64,000 nucleotides of DNA, from positions 1,349,481 to 1,413,480 of the forward strand of contig NZ_LN555523.1 of assembly GCF_900015215.1 (NCBI RefSeq), read 5' to 3'. Source of the DNA: Romboutsia ilealis. GTDB taxonomy: Bacteria; Bacillota; Clostridia; Peptostreptococcales; Peptostreptococcaceae. A model generated the notes under the pieces. It worked only from the letters and a program-made list of their open reading frames with translations, did not search any database and had not been told where the DNA came from. The translations under genes were made by a program, and so were the position numbers. Shown here piece after piece: positions 45,738 to 55,478 of the stretch; within the stretch, counting starts at the first letter, position 1; the number at the start of each line of letters is the position of its first letter.

Positions 45738-46808
45738 ATGAAAGAAGCTAACCGTAAAAAATGGACTAATATTGAAGTTGTAGGTTTAATACTTGTTATT
45801 TCAAGCCTTTTAGCTCTTATTTTCTCACCAGATAGCTTATCTAATCTTTTTAACTCTATTACAGCTCAAGTATTCCCAATAGTTGTAGATGTCTTTCTAA
45901 CAAGTGATGTTGGCATAGCTATAGTTGTAAGTGTAATTGTAGGACGTATACTAGAACGATTTGGCTTTACAGATGCTCTAATTCGCCTATTCTTACCTAT
46001 AATGAAATTACTAAATATAAATCCTTCTGTTGTTATCCCAAGTATATATAACATACTAGGTGATATTAATGCATCAGGAAAAGTCGCTGGTCCTGTACTT
46101 GTTAAAGCAAATGCAACGAAAGCAGAACAAAAAATTGCAGTAGCCACTATGATACAAAACCCTCAATCTTTTGCTACATTTGTATTGGGAATAATTACTC
46201 TTAGTGTATTTAAAATCAATAGCTTACCAGTCGTTATACTATCAATATTCTTACCTCTTATAATTGTACCTTTTATATTATCTAAAACTATCTATAGAAA
46301 TACTAAAGGTGTTGAATTAGAAGAACTTCCTCGATTTACTCCTGATACACCTATTATGAAGGTTCTATTTGATTCAGGAGCCGAAGGTATGCATCTATTA
46401 TTATTAGTAATAATACCTGCTGTAGCTGTAGTATTTTCTATAATCGGAGTTTTAGATTTCCTTGGAATATGGAGTCAAATTCAATATTATATGGGATCTA
46501 TTTTATCTGTTTTAGGAATTGAGCCATCAAGTGGTATAGTTTCTTTTTTAGTAAGTCCAACTTTAGCAATGTCACAAGTAGCTGATTTAGTTGGTCAAAT
46601 TAATCCTCGTTTGGTAGTTGGAGGCTTTGTACTTGCAAACTCTGGATTACCATTATCTGTAATTGTAGGGCAAGTACCTGTTACCTGGGCTGAATCAACA
46701 GATTTAACAGAGAAAGAAGCTTTAAATGCTGCAGTATTAGGATGTTTAATTAGAGTAGTAACTGCTACTATATTAGCATATGCTCTTACTCCATTTATAG
46801 TCGGGTGA
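45738..46808 (+). CDS. Membrane protein with nucleoside-recognition (Gate) domains
   Basis: 356 residues from ATG at 45738 (AAGGAGGG upstream; the frame opens at 45711). About eight membrane segments in two Gate-like repeats (GRILERFGFTDALIRLFLPIM ... and VSPTLAMSQVADLVGQINP). The Gate family includes YjiH, SpmA/B and nucleoside transporters; the substrate is usually unknown. The next gene, an amidohydrolase, starts 5 bp later, so the pair probably imports and hydrolyses one compound. It is divergent from the RiPP operon; no sign that it belongs to it. Confidence 0.8.
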   Translation: MKEANRKKWTNIEVVGLILVISSLLALIFSPDSLSNLFNSITAQVFPIVVDVFLTSDVGIAIVVSVIVGRILERFGFTDALIRLFLPIMKLLNINPSVVIPSIYNILGDINASGKVAGPVLVKANATKAEQKIAVATMIQNPQSFATFVLGIITLSVFKINSLPVVILSIFLPLIIVPFILSKTIYRNTKGVELEELPRFTPDTPIMKVLFDSGAEGMHLLLLVIIPAVAVVFSIIGVLDFLGIWSQIQYYMGSILSVLGIEPSSGIVSFLVSPTLAMSQVADLVGQINPRLVVGGFVLANSGLPLSVIVGQVPVTWAESTDLTEKEALNAAVLGCLIRVVTATILAYALTPFIVG

Positions 46809-46813
46809 TTATA

Positions 46814-48025
46814 ATGAAAGATTATAAATTTGCATATCGTGCTAATAAAATCATTACAGTGTCTGAAAAAGGAACTGTAGAAGATGGAGTAATTATTATA
46901 AATAATGGGAAAATTGAAGATATAGGAACTTATAAAGAATTAAAAAATAAACTTGATAATATATCTATGTATGATTATGGTGAAAAAGTAATCACGCCTT
47001 CCTTAATTGACTGCCACTGCCATTTATTAGAATATGCACCTGGATCACTTTATCCGGTTACAAAAGAAACATATCTAGAAGCTGGAAGAATACTATTATT
47101 TAATGCACTTTTATCGGGAATAACATGTATAGGAGAACAAATTTGTGGAAGTCCTATATGTAATATTTCTATAGATGATTATATGCAAATAGCTAAAGAT
47201 TCTCCTATAAGAGTAAAGTTTTCATTAAATACTATTACAATAGGAACAAATGATTTACCTAATTATACTTGTCTACATGAAAATGAACAAGTTAATAAAA
47301 ACATATTGTCAGATATTGAAATAATCTCTGAAATAGCTAATAAAAACGAATATCCCGGTGAAAATATATTTATTAACGCTACACCTGCTAATCTACCTGC
47401 TTCTTTAGTTCCTAGAGCTGGTGAGATTATTTTTACAGAAAAAGAACTTAAGTCTATAGTAGATACTTTTCATAATAAAGATAAAAAAATCGGAGCTCAT
47501 GTTGCTGGATATGAAGGAATTAATTTAGCACTTAGATGTGGTATAGATGTTCTTCATCATGCTCATGGTATTAGTGATGAACAAATAAAAATAGCAAAAG
47601 ATAATAAAACTTCTATTGTCGCAACACCTTTAGGTGGTACACATCTCACACCTAATTTGCCTTCTGATATCTTAAAGTTAGTAAAAGAAGGAATAGATGT
47701 ATCAATTGCAACTGATGCATATTTACCTCCAGCACCTCATCTAAATTTAGATGAGACTATTCTATATGGTTCTGATGTGTTAATGCTTATTGCTCAGCCT
47801 TCTATGAAATTATTATTTAAAAATGGATTTGATGAGAATGCATGTCTTTCTTTATTAACTACTAATCCCGCTAAGGTGTTAGGGTTAGAAAATAGTGTTG
47901 GGAAACTTGATATTGGTATGAGTGCCGATTTTTTAGTTGCTGATGGTGTTCCAGGACTAGATATTACTGATCCTAGTCAGATATCAGCTATATTTATAAA
48001 TGGAAATAAATTAATTTCTAGATAA
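46814..48025 (+). CDS. Amidohydrolase-superfamily metal-dependent hydrolase
   Basis: 403 residues from ATG at 46814; a GTG at 46805 is possible but overlaps the previous stop. Metal motif DCHCHLLE (HXH, about 66-73), then HVAGYEG, HHAHGI and TDAYLPPAP, the ligands of the binuclear or mononuclear TIM-barrel site, and the C-terminal LGLENSVGKLDIGMSADFLVADG typical of imidazolonepropionase/prolidase-like members. Translationally coupled to the Gate-domain carrier. Substrate likely a cyclic amide, dipeptide or modified amino acid taken up by that carrier. Confidence 0.88.
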   Translation: MKDYKFAYRANKIITVSEKGTVEDGVIIINNGKIEDIGTYKELKNKLDNISMYDYGEKVITPSLIDCHCHLLEYAPGSLYPVTKETYLEAGRILLFNALLSGITCIGEQICGSPICNISIDDYMQIAKDSPIRVKFSLNTITIGTNDLPNYTCLHENEQVNKNILSDIEIISEIANKNEYPGENIFINATPANLPASLVPRAGEIIFTEKELKSIVDTFHNKDKKIGAHVAGYEGINLALRCGIDVLHHAHGISDEQIKIAKDNKTSIVATPLGGTHLTPNLPSDILKLVKEGIDVSIATDAYLPPAPHLNLDETILYGSDVLMLIAQPSMKLLFKNGFDENACLSLLTTNPAKVLGLENSVGKLDIGMSADFLVADGVPGLDITDPSQISAIFINGNKLISR

Positions 48026-48488
48026 TAGTTTAAAACTAATCTCTGTTAGTAAATTTATATAAATAAAGTAGATATCTTAAAATTAATAATAAGTTTTAGA
48101 TATCTACTTTATTTTTAAAATCTGTTAGTTTTGAATATGATAATATTTTTTAAAATTATAGTATTTTCAATACTTCTATCACCAATTTAGCTAATATAGC
48201 ATACTTTTATTATAAAATTTCTATTATTTTTTTATAGAGCCATCTATCATAATAAATTTTGTATTAATATATAGTATAAAACATAAATTATTATATTTTT
48301 ATAATCACATTTATACTTATATCTATATTAATTATTTATCGATACTAGTATTTTACTTTAATATAACTTATCTAGTTTCATAACTATATTATCATAATTA
48401 TATTTATCCTTATTATTTTTATTTTAATATATACATATGCTCTATAATTAATTATAGTAATTAATTTAATCTCTAGGATTAATAGTAA
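48026..48488. other. Intergenic region, AT-rich
   Basis: Beyond the terminator at 48065 there is about 370 bp of very AT-rich DNA (over 80 percent by eye) without a credible ORF. It lies between the amidohydrolase gene and the convergent LAGLIDADG gene. Confidence 0.6.
48065..48114 (+). terminator. Terminator of the Gate-amidohydrolase operon
   Basis: AAAGTAGATATCT ... AGATATCTACTTT, 13-bp stem, loop 20 nt, followed by ATTTTT. Located 40 bp past the stop codon. Confidence 0.85.
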
Positions 48489-50591
48489 TTATATGTTATT
48501 TATAATTAAATCTCCACTATATTTAAAGTGATTTTGCTGCTTAACTTCCTCATCCAACTTTAAAATAAGTGCTTCAACATTTTCTTGTGCTAGTATGTCT
48601 AAATTTTTTTCAAATTTATTAAACCACTTTGATACAGTGTCACTATTTAAGTTATACCTTTCCGATATTTTTTTAAAAGTTAAGTTTGTATTTAATTTTA
48701 CACTACATATATCTTTCTTAAACTGTTCATTATAAATATTTCTATATCTAAATTTCTGTTTATATATAAAAAATTTATCAAACTCTTTCTTCTTTCTATC
48801 ATAGTATATATTAGCATCCTTATATATTAGTTGATAAAATTCACATTTTTCTATTATATCAAATTTATAAGTATTTCTATCTGAATGATCTGAGTTATAA
48901 CTTAAATTTATATTGTGTTGCTTTAAATAATCTCTTAATCCAACTATAAAGTTATTATTAACACTTGCAAAGCTTACACTTAAAGTTCCTTTGCTAAAAC
49001 ATGAAGTTCCATCTCCGTCAAAAAAACCTCTTATAAAATGAGGTATTAGATTTTTAGGTACTATATCCTCACTTGGAAAATCTATTTTAAAAGTTTTCCT
49101 TCCTGTAACTCCTAGTTTATTTAGATCACCTATTAATTCTTTATCATATATAAACAATCTTGCCCTTTTAAAGTACTCATCGCTATTTCTATCTACTCTA
49201 GTATAGGAATAATTAATTCTACCTGTATACTTAATTGAATTTTTAAAGCAACTTAATATAAATCTATCTTCATATTTAACAGAAAGTTCTAATGTATATC
49301 TATTACTATCATCACTAACCCCTCCATCTGCATATATAAATCCTAAATAGTATGCTTGCTCTTCGTTTGTTACTTTTTTGAAAAAACTTTTGTCAAAGCT
49401 ATATTTTCTTTTACTTTTATCTTTAAACTTAGAAGTATCTATTCCATTTTTATTTAATACAAAACCTACTATATGAACATTTGTATTATATTTTTTTGCT
49501 AAGTCACGTATAGACATACGTTCAATACTTTCATCATTATATAATATTATAATTTTATCCAGATCCTTCTCTATTTCTTTTATCTTACTCTTGTATTCTA
49601 ATTCTATATATTCACCATAAAAATCATACTTCAGAAAATTTACATAATTATAATATATTCCTACTTCCTTACAAATCTGTCCTACACTTTTGCATATACC
49701 CTGTCTTTTATATTTATCAAATAACTCATTATACTTTTTAATATTCTCTTTTATAGTTTCATAATCTTCTTCATTATTTCTATTATATTCTTTCATATAA
49801 TTAGAGAATATCTTCCTATTTATACCAAAGTAAAATTCAATCTTACTATAAGATAGTTTATATTTATTAATATTCTCAATATAACATTTACCTGCTATTA
49901 CCTTTAATTTATCTAGTATTATATCTGGTATTACCCTTACATTTAGTTTTAATATATCCGATATTTCCCGTATAGTATAATTACTTATAATTTCTATATA
50001 TTCATTATTCACACTATATTTCTTATTATTGATTACAGAACTTGCTATATCTCTTAATAACTCTTCTTCATTTAATTTGTAAAATTTATGATTTATATAT
50101 AGTATGTTTTTTTCAATGATGTCATTTATAGTACTATTATCATACGGATAGGTGAGTGATTTTTTTGTTTTAATATTAATATTATCATTCTTTAATCTTA
50201 TTTTTAAGGGTCTTTCTTCTATTCCTGAGTCTGCTGATAATTTTTCGAGAGATTCATAGGATACATATTTAAGTAATACCTTACTTGCCTTATATCTAGA
50301 ATCTGTAATCATGTCATTTAATCTTTTTATTGAAATATATTCTTTTAAAAACTCCAAATTTATTTCAAATACATTCCCTTCAAATTCGACTTCTTTTTGT
50401 TTTAGTATACTTTGAATTTGTATATATAAATCTTGTCTTATATTTAAAATTTCATCTTCAAATGCTTTACAATCTCTTTCACAAAATCCCCCTGAAAAGT
50501 TTTTTAAATTACTATTTAAAATATCTCCATCTAAAATTTCTCTAATATTGTTACAATTTTTAAATGGATATCTATTAATTCTTTTATTCAT
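48489..50591 (-). CDS. Free-standing LAGLIDADG endonuclease-like protein with flanking HTH modules
   Basis: 700 residues, GGGGGT upstream of ATG. Two LAGLIDADG helices are clear: AYYLGFIYADGG (about residues 408-419) and IPHFIRGFFDGDGT (about 518-531), each with the acidic metal ligand, giving a single-chain homing-endonuclease-like core (about 400-610). N-terminal 400 residues have several HTH-like helices (GQICKEVGIYYNYVNFL, MSIRDLAKKYNTNVHIVG) and the C-terminus another (FKKISERYNLNSDTVSKWF). It is not within an intron or intein. Known LAGLIDADG proteins with HTHs include WhiA and mobile-element endonucleases; this is far longer. It is adjacent to a tyrosine recombinase and a 41-bp IS982 scar. 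Confidence 0.85.
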   Translation of the reverse strand: MNKRINRYPFKNCNNIREILDGDILNSNLKNFSGGFCERDCKAFEDEILNIRQDLYIQIQSILKQKEVEFEGNVFEINLEFLKEYISIKRLNDMITDSRYKASKVLLKYVSYESLEKLSADSGIEERPLKIRLKNDNINIKTKKSLTYPYDNSTINDIIEKNILYINHKFYKLNEEELLRDIASSVINNKKYSVNNEYIEIISNYTIREISDILKLNVRVIPDIILDKLKVIAGKCYIENINKYKLSYSKIEFYFGINRKIFSNYMKEYNRNNEEDYETIKENIKKYNELFDKYKRQGICKSVGQICKEVGIYYNYVNFLKYDFYGEYIELEYKSKIKEIEKDLDKIIILYNDESIERMSIRDLAKKYNTNVHIVGFVLNKNGIDTSKFKDKSKRKYSFDKSFFKKVTNEEQAYYLGFIYADGGVSDDSNRYTLELSVKYEDRFILSCFKNSIKYTGRINYSYTRVDRNSDEYFKRARLFIYDKELIGDLNKLGVTGRKTFKIDFPSEDIVPKNLIPHFIRGFFDGDGTSCFSKGTLSVSFASVNNNFIVGLRDYLKQHNINLSYNSDHSDRNTYKFDIIEKCEFYQLIYKDANIYYDRKKKEFDKFFIYKQKFRYRNIYNEQFKKDICSVKLNTNLTFKKISERYNLNSDTVSKWFNKFEKNLDILAQENVEALILKLDEEVKQQNHFKYSGDLIINNI

Positions 50592-50619
50592 ATGATACCC
50601 CCTTATATAATTTAATTAT

Positions 50620-50660
50620 CGTTGTGCTAGCCCATTATTTTATATTTAACTAGCACAACG
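50620..50660. repeat. 41-bp IS982 scar: both terminal repeats facing each other
   Basis: CGTTGTGCTAG (50620-50630) and CTAGCACAACG (50650-50660) are the exact outer 11 bp of the IS982 copies, with only 19 bp between. The internal 1.1 kb is absent. It is either a deletion derivative or a minimal non-autonomous element, and it forms a strong hairpin between the recombinase and LAGLIDADG genes, so it may also work as a terminator. Confidence 0.85.
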
Positions 50661-50674
50661 AGTTGATTGAATAT

Positions 50675-51247
50675 TTATCCTCTTAAGTTTTTTAATGCCT
50701 CTTCAAATTCTTCATCAACAATGTGAGTATAAATCATCGTTGTACTTAAATCTTCATGTCCTAAAGCCTTTTGAACTAATCTTATATTTTTAGTAGATCT
50801 TAATAAATCAGATGCAAAAGTATGCCTAAAGGTATGAGGGCTTACATTCTTACTTATCCCTGCTCTTTTTGAATACTTATATACCATTCTTCGAACATTT
50901 CTATCGTCTAATTTATTTTTGCTATTAGTAGTAAATACTAAATCACATATGCCTAATTTTTCAGATTGTTTTTCTTTCCACATTCTCAACTCTTCTACCA
51001 CACTATCAGAAATCCAAAGTATTCTATCCTTCGAACCTTTTCCTTCTAGTACCTTCAATTGACCAGTCATTAAATTAATCTCTTTCCACCTTAGATTAAT
51101 CAGCTCTGATAATCTCAATCCAGAAGCTAAAAATAATGTAATAATAGTTCGATTTCTAATCGAATTAAAATACCTAACATTAAAAATACTCATTATCTGC
51201 TTCTGCTCTTCCTCAGTTAAAATTTCTGGAATTTTCCTTCTTGCCAT
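50675..51247 (-). CDS. Minimal tyrosine recombinase (catalytic domain only)
   Basis: 190 residues from ATG at 51247 (GAAGGAGT upstream; the frame opens at 51286). All catalytic residues are visible: Arg in GLRLSELINLRW, Lys in GKGSKDR, HTFRHTFA (His, Arg), LGHEDLSTT (His), and the Tyr nucleophile in MIYTH. The N-terminal SAM-like core-binding domain of normal integrases (about 100 residues) is missing, so it resembles short XerC-like or phase-variation recombinases. It may act on inverted repeats near the island or be an orphan integrase. Confidence 0.88.
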   Translation of the reverse strand: MARRKIPEILTEEEQKQIMSIFNVRYFNSIRNRTIITLFLASGLRLSELINLRWKEINLMTGQLKVLEGKGSKDRILWISDSVVEELRMWKEKQSEKLGICDLVFTTNSKNKLDDRNVRRMVYKYSKRAGISKNVSPHTFRHTFASDLLRSTKNIRLVQKALGHEDLSTTMIYTHIVDEEFEEALKNLRG

Positions 51248-51406
51248 AAAAATACTCCTTCTAAGTACTTTTACCCTAAAATACATATTATAGGGTATTA
51301 TGCACCTATATTGTTATTATAGAATTTTCTTATTAATCTATAACTATATAAAAGGGTATTATACACAAAGTTAAATTTTTAATTTCATTTATCACACTTT
51401 GCATAA

Positions 51407-51450
51407 AAAAATAAGCTAAGATATTTTATAAAATATCTTAGCTTATTTTT
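51407..51450 (-). terminator. Terminator of the mcrBC operon
   Basis: AAAATAAGCTAAGATATTTT ATAAAATATCTTAGCTTATTTT stem, 12 bp past the stop codon at 51462. Confidence 0.88.
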
Positions 51451-51461
51451 ACTTCTAATGC

Positions 51462-53396
51462 TTAGTATAAATCGCCTCTATATGACTTACTGCATACAGG
51501 ACAATGTACATCCCACTCTAACTTACTCTCTTTATGATAATTTCCATTTATATACTTATATAGATTTCTTATATTATTAGGATGCTCTTTTTTATATCTA
51601 CAAGAATTTCGAACCCAAAATGCACCACACTTATTATCACTACATTCATAATGAGTCTTATATCCTTTATCATCTAATATATTTCCAATATTTCCACACT
51701 CTGGACATATATAATCCCATCCCATATAAAAGTGTATAAGCATTTTTGCAAATATACTAATTCCATAACTATTCTTAGGGCTAGATGTAATATACCCACA
51801 CCTATGAGGTTTTAAATATTCAAAGTTGCTAGTAATATTCTTATCTGGATGAATCAAAAATGCTCCAACTGAATTTTTTGATAATTGTAAGTATCTATAT
51901 GCAGATATTTTTAAATCATTCTGCAATGTTTCTAATCTTTTACTATATGGTTTATACTTAGCATCTAAGAAAACTTCTCTACATTTATATTTATCAATCA
52001 TAACTAAGCTCAAATCTGGTCTTTGACCTTCCAAGTTCTTCTCTGATGTTATAATTATAGATTGTCCTTCTTTTCTTCTTATTTCTATACTAAATCCTCG
52101 CAAAGTCGAGTACTCATTATAATACTCAATCATTTTTTCAACTAGATTATCTGCTCCTTCATTGAATTTTAATTCATTTATAAAATAATCTAGTACTTTA
52201 AATAAAATCCATTTTTCATATAAATCTGGTGATTTTATTAAGTCATGCTTAAATATACTTAATATCTCATTTTTTCTAACTAATTTATTTAAAGTTTCAA
52301 AAACATCAAATACTTCTTGGTATAATGGATTGAAATTAAATATATGCGTATCTTCCCATGATTGAGTTACTATATCTTTAAATATTTCTATTTCTATAAT
52401 ATTATTTAACTTTTGTATAAGTTGTTTCCATGTGTTTATTCTATTATTAATGTTTATACCTTTTTCTTTAATATTCTTAATTCTATTATTTGCTTTTTTA
52501 GCTATATTAGCATCTCTAGTCTTTAGCTTTTTTATTTCATTAATCTGAAATCTTAAACTTTCATTTATACTTTCTTCATATTTTATTTGATTTTCACATA
52601 TATCTATTAACTCTTGTAATGCCCCTTTTAAAATCCTATGCTCTTTTAAATCTAAAGTTTTTTTAGATACATCGGTATTAAACATTTCCTTATATGGATA
52701 CATCTCTTGTTCTATGTACAACTTAGCATTAAACTTTTTTATTTTATCAACTTTTACTCTTTCTCTTACTTCTATTAGTAATTCTTGTGGATTATCATTA
52801 ATTTCTTCTAAAATATCACATAAGTTATCTATATATATACTAAGTGAATCAAGATTAATTAATACATTACCTGATGTACTTCCGTTATAATCTTTTTGAT
52901 AATTATCTAATAAATTTTCAGTAATTATTTTTAACTGAGTTTCCATAATATCATATTCTTCTTCAGTAACTAAATCGGGTATAATTTTTATCTCTGGTGT
53001 TTCATATTTATTTCCTTTACTATCTTCACCTTTAAACTTTATTACACCACATTGATTTATACCTATAGGATAACTTATAGGTTGATACTTTTTTAATTCT
53101 TCACTCCATATATACTGCGGAGTAGAGACCCATATACCTTTTTGCGCCTCTATCAAACTTCTATTATATCCAAATTTTCCAATAGCAGATACCCTTACTA
53201 AATCTTTATTGGTTATTATACCTATATTAACATACTTACCATTTATCTTAGTGTACTCTTTACCTATATAGTGATTATCTCTATACTCTAAATTTTTTAT
53301 TACCTCAACGTCCTTTACTTCACCTTCTATATGTTCTTTATTATCAACTCTAGAACTTAAATTTTTCCAAGATATATCTAACCATACTACTTCCAT
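51462..53396 (-). CDS. mcrC: McrC-like nuclease subunit (DUF2357, PD-(D/E)XK)
   Basis: 644 residues, GGGGGT upstream, 6 bp after the McrB-like stop. N-terminal DUF2357-like part (about 1-230), helical middle (about 240-400), then a PD-(D/E)XK nuclease: acidic GQRPDLSLVMID and EVFLDAKYKPYSK with D-A-K at the core. C-terminus adds a zinc-ribbon-like region with two CPXC knuckles (YICPECGN and HCPVCSK, about 570-640), which is longer than classic McrC. McrB and McrC together restrict DNA carrying modified cytosine; the GTPase-driven subunit loops DNA and McrC cuts. Confidence 0.88.
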   Translation of the reverse strand: MEVVWLDISWKNLSSRVDNKEHIEGEVKDVEVIKNLEYRDNHYIGKEYTKINGKYVNIGIITNKDLVRVSAIGKFGYNRSLIEAQKGIWVSTPQYIWSEELKKYQPISYPIGINQCGVIKFKGEDSKGNKYETPEIKIIPDLVTEEEYDIMETQLKIITENLLDNYQKDYNGSTSGNVLINLDSLSIYIDNLCDILEEINDNPQELLIEVRERVKVDKIKKFNAKLYIEQEMYPYKEMFNTDVSKKTLDLKEHRILKGALQELIDICENQIKYEESINESLRFQINEIKKLKTRDANIAKKANNRIKNIKEKGININNRINTWKQLIQKLNNIIEIEIFKDIVTQSWEDTHIFNFNPLYQEVFDVFETLNKLVRKNEILSIFKHDLIKSPDLYEKWILFKVLDYFINELKFNEGADNLVEKMIEYYNEYSTLRGFSIEIRRKEGQSIIITSEKNLEGQRPDLSLVMIDKYKCREVFLDAKYKPYSKRLETLQNDLKISAYRYLQLSKNSVGAFLIHPDKNITSNFEYLKPHRCGYITSSPKNSYGISIFAKMLIHFYMGWDYICPECGNIGNILDDKGYKTHYECSDNKCGAFWVRNSCRYKKEHPNNIRNLYKYINGNYHKESKLEWDVHCPVCSKSYRGDLY

Positions 53397-53402
53397 TATA
53401 TT

Positions 53403-55328
53403 TTACCCCCAAAACTGGATAATCCTCTTATTCCTTAACATGTTCGTTGCTTTTTCTTTTGAATATCCATTTGGTAAACTATTTATAAAAGAATTAAAAG
53501 CACTTAGCTTCTCTTCATCTAATTTATTAAAATGTATTCTAGGTAATATTTTTGAATATATTATTTGATCATAAATTAAATCTTTATCATATATATGCGT
53601 ATTTATAAATTGTTCTATATGCTTACGTCCTCTACCATTTAATCGTACATTTGGTATTATATTTAATATTTTTGACTGTTCTATAATTTCATCTGCTAAA
53701 CTTTTAGCTTCTGCACTTATAACTATATCCTCAGTAATTCCTTGTATAAATTCTTCAGTGTCTATATCTATAATTCCATCTATATAATCATCTTCTAAAC
53801 TCTTTCTTATTTCATCATAATTTTCTAGATGTTTTAACTCTATTATAAAACTTCTATCTATGACCTTTGGACTTAATGATTTTACTGTTTCATCCATATT
53901 TAAAGTTCCTACAAATCTTACATTTTTAGGAATTATAAACTTTGCAGGGTAATATATCACTAATTCAAAGTTATTTCTTGCTATATCTCGTTCCACTTTT
54001 TTTAATGTATTTATCTTTTCTTCTATTTTATCTATTCCTTGTTCTATTAAATCTTCTATATTTTCGCCTAAAGATTCTTCTAATTCTCTTTTCGCTTCTT
54101 TAAAGGTTCTATATGAATATAAATCTAAACATCTTTCATTTATATTTTTTTCTCTAATACTTAAAAAACTAGAGAAATAGTACTCTATATGAGCTAGGTT
54201 CATTTCATCTAAACAAATTATGTGCACTCCATTTGGATCAAGCTTCGCCTCTACTAATGCATCTAAAAAAGGTGTAGATACATATCTCTTTTGTATTGGA
54301 TTAAAAAATCCTAGTATATCTTGTACATCACTCCAACTTGATTGAACCGCAATATGATGTACTTTAAATTTATTTATTATCTTTCCTAGTTGATTTACTA
54401 AGCTAGATTTACCTGTTCCTGATGGCCCAGATAATAATACAAGTTGGTCTACTTTAAGAGCTTTGAAAAAGCTACTGATTACATCATAACTATAAACTAG
54501 ACCTTCATCTTCATAATGATATAGTAGTTTTTGAATTGTCAATATTATCTCTTCTATATTATCTACCTTAATTAATTCTTTAGAATCATTGTCTAAGCTA
54601 TGGTCTAATTCTAACTCATATATAAAATATTTTTTTAATTTATTTATTTTTTCTTTTAGTTGATGAATATCTTCATCTAATACCTTTATTTTTCGTTCCC
54701 TAATATCTATACTCTTATCTAAGCTTTTACATTTACTTTCCTTTTCTTTGGTTTCTAAAATAATTTCATTTTGTTTATCCTTTAGTTCTTCTATATACTG
54801 TAATGTATCTTCTGCTTTTTCGGTGTATATCTCCTCAAATTTTTCATATATAATAGGTATTAATTCTTTATCACTTTCAAATTTTTCTTCCAAATACTTA
54901 GCAAATTTATTTCCATATAAATCTTTTATTTCTTGGCTTTTAGGTAGTTTCCTCACTGTTTCTGACTTTACTTTTATAAGTTTATCTAAATACTGCAATG
55001 ATGTTTCAGGATAGTATTCTCCTACAACTATATCACCTCTATTAAACCCTGAATCTTGTGAGTGAAATACAACTGTTAGCTTTTCTTCATTTAATGGGTT
55101 TTTTATATATGTTAATTTATTGCTCGGGTCTAATACATCCATAAAATGTATCCATGATTGTTTTTCTTCATTATATTTTTTACCATTTATTTCACATATT
55201 ACTTCATCTCCCAATATTCCTTCAGATCGTAGAATTCCTATAAGTTCTTTCACTTGATTAGATGTAATTAAATTATTCTCATAGTCAAACTTTATACTTT
55301 CTATTCCAAAAACATGTTCCTCTGTCAT
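53403..55328 (-). CDS. mcrB: McrB-like AAA+ GTPase, restriction subunit
   Basis: 641 residues, GGGAGA upstream of ATG. A unique N-terminal DNA-recognition region (about 1-160), a long coiled coil (about 165-240), then the AAA+ domain with Walker A LSGPSGTGKSS, Walker B plus signature ICLDEMNLAHIEYYFSSF, and the NMDETVKSLSPKVIDRSF sensor segment diagnostic for McrB. Six bp before mcrC. Expected to form a hexameric GTPase that recruits McrC; type IV restriction of foreign modified DNA. The N-terminal domain decides which modification is recognised and is not assignable by eye. Confidence 0.9.
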   Translation of the reverse strand: MTEEHVFGIESIKFDYENNLITSNQVKELIGILRSEGILGDEVICEINGKKYNEEKQSWIHFMDVLDPSNKLTYIKNPLNEEKLTVVFHSQDSGFNRGDIVVGEYYPETSLQYLDKLIKVKSETVRKLPKSQEIKDLYGNKFAKYLEEKFESDKELIPIIYEKFEEIYTEKAEDTLQYIEELKDKQNEIILETKEKESKCKSLDKSIDIRERKIKVLDEDIHQLKEKINKLKKYFIYELELDHSLDNDSKELIKVDNIEEIILTIQKLLYHYEDEGLVYSYDVISSFFKALKVDQLVLLSGPSGTGKSSLVNQLGKIINKFKVHHIAVQSSWSDVQDILGFFNPIQKRYVSTPFLDALVEAKLDPNGVHIICLDEMNLAHIEYYFSSFLSIREKNINERCLDLYSYRTFKEAKRELEESLGENIEDLIEQGIDKIEEKINTLKKVERDIARNNFELVIYYPAKFIIPKNVRFVGTLNMDETVKSLSPKVIDRSFIIELKHLENYDEIRKSLEDDYIDGIIDIDTEEFIQGITEDIVISAEAKSLADEIIEQSKILNIIPNVRLNGRGRKHIEQFINTHIYDKDLIYDQIIYSKILPRIHFNKLDEEKLSAFNSFINSLPNGYSKEKATNMLRNKRIIQFWG

Positions 55329-55431
55329 TAATAAATCTCCCTTATTTAAAGTAATTTTATCTAAATATCATAGTTTATATATAGATTATACAAAATATAT
55401 TTTATTTTTACAAAATAATATATTACCGAAA

Positions 55432-55478
55432 AAAAGTAAGGATAAAATTTTAAATAAATAAAATATATCCTTACTTTT
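55432..55478. terminator. Terminator-like hairpin
   Basis: AAAAGTAAGGATA ... TATCCTTACTTTT, 13-bp stem. It separates mcrB (whose start is to the left) from the helicase remnant and could end the latter on the minus strand. The remainder of 55329-55572 shows no gene. Confidence 0.75.

Noticed and set aside
54748-55014. Plus-strand ORF opposite mcrB
   Set aside because: Serine-rich shadow frame of the mcrB coiled coil.
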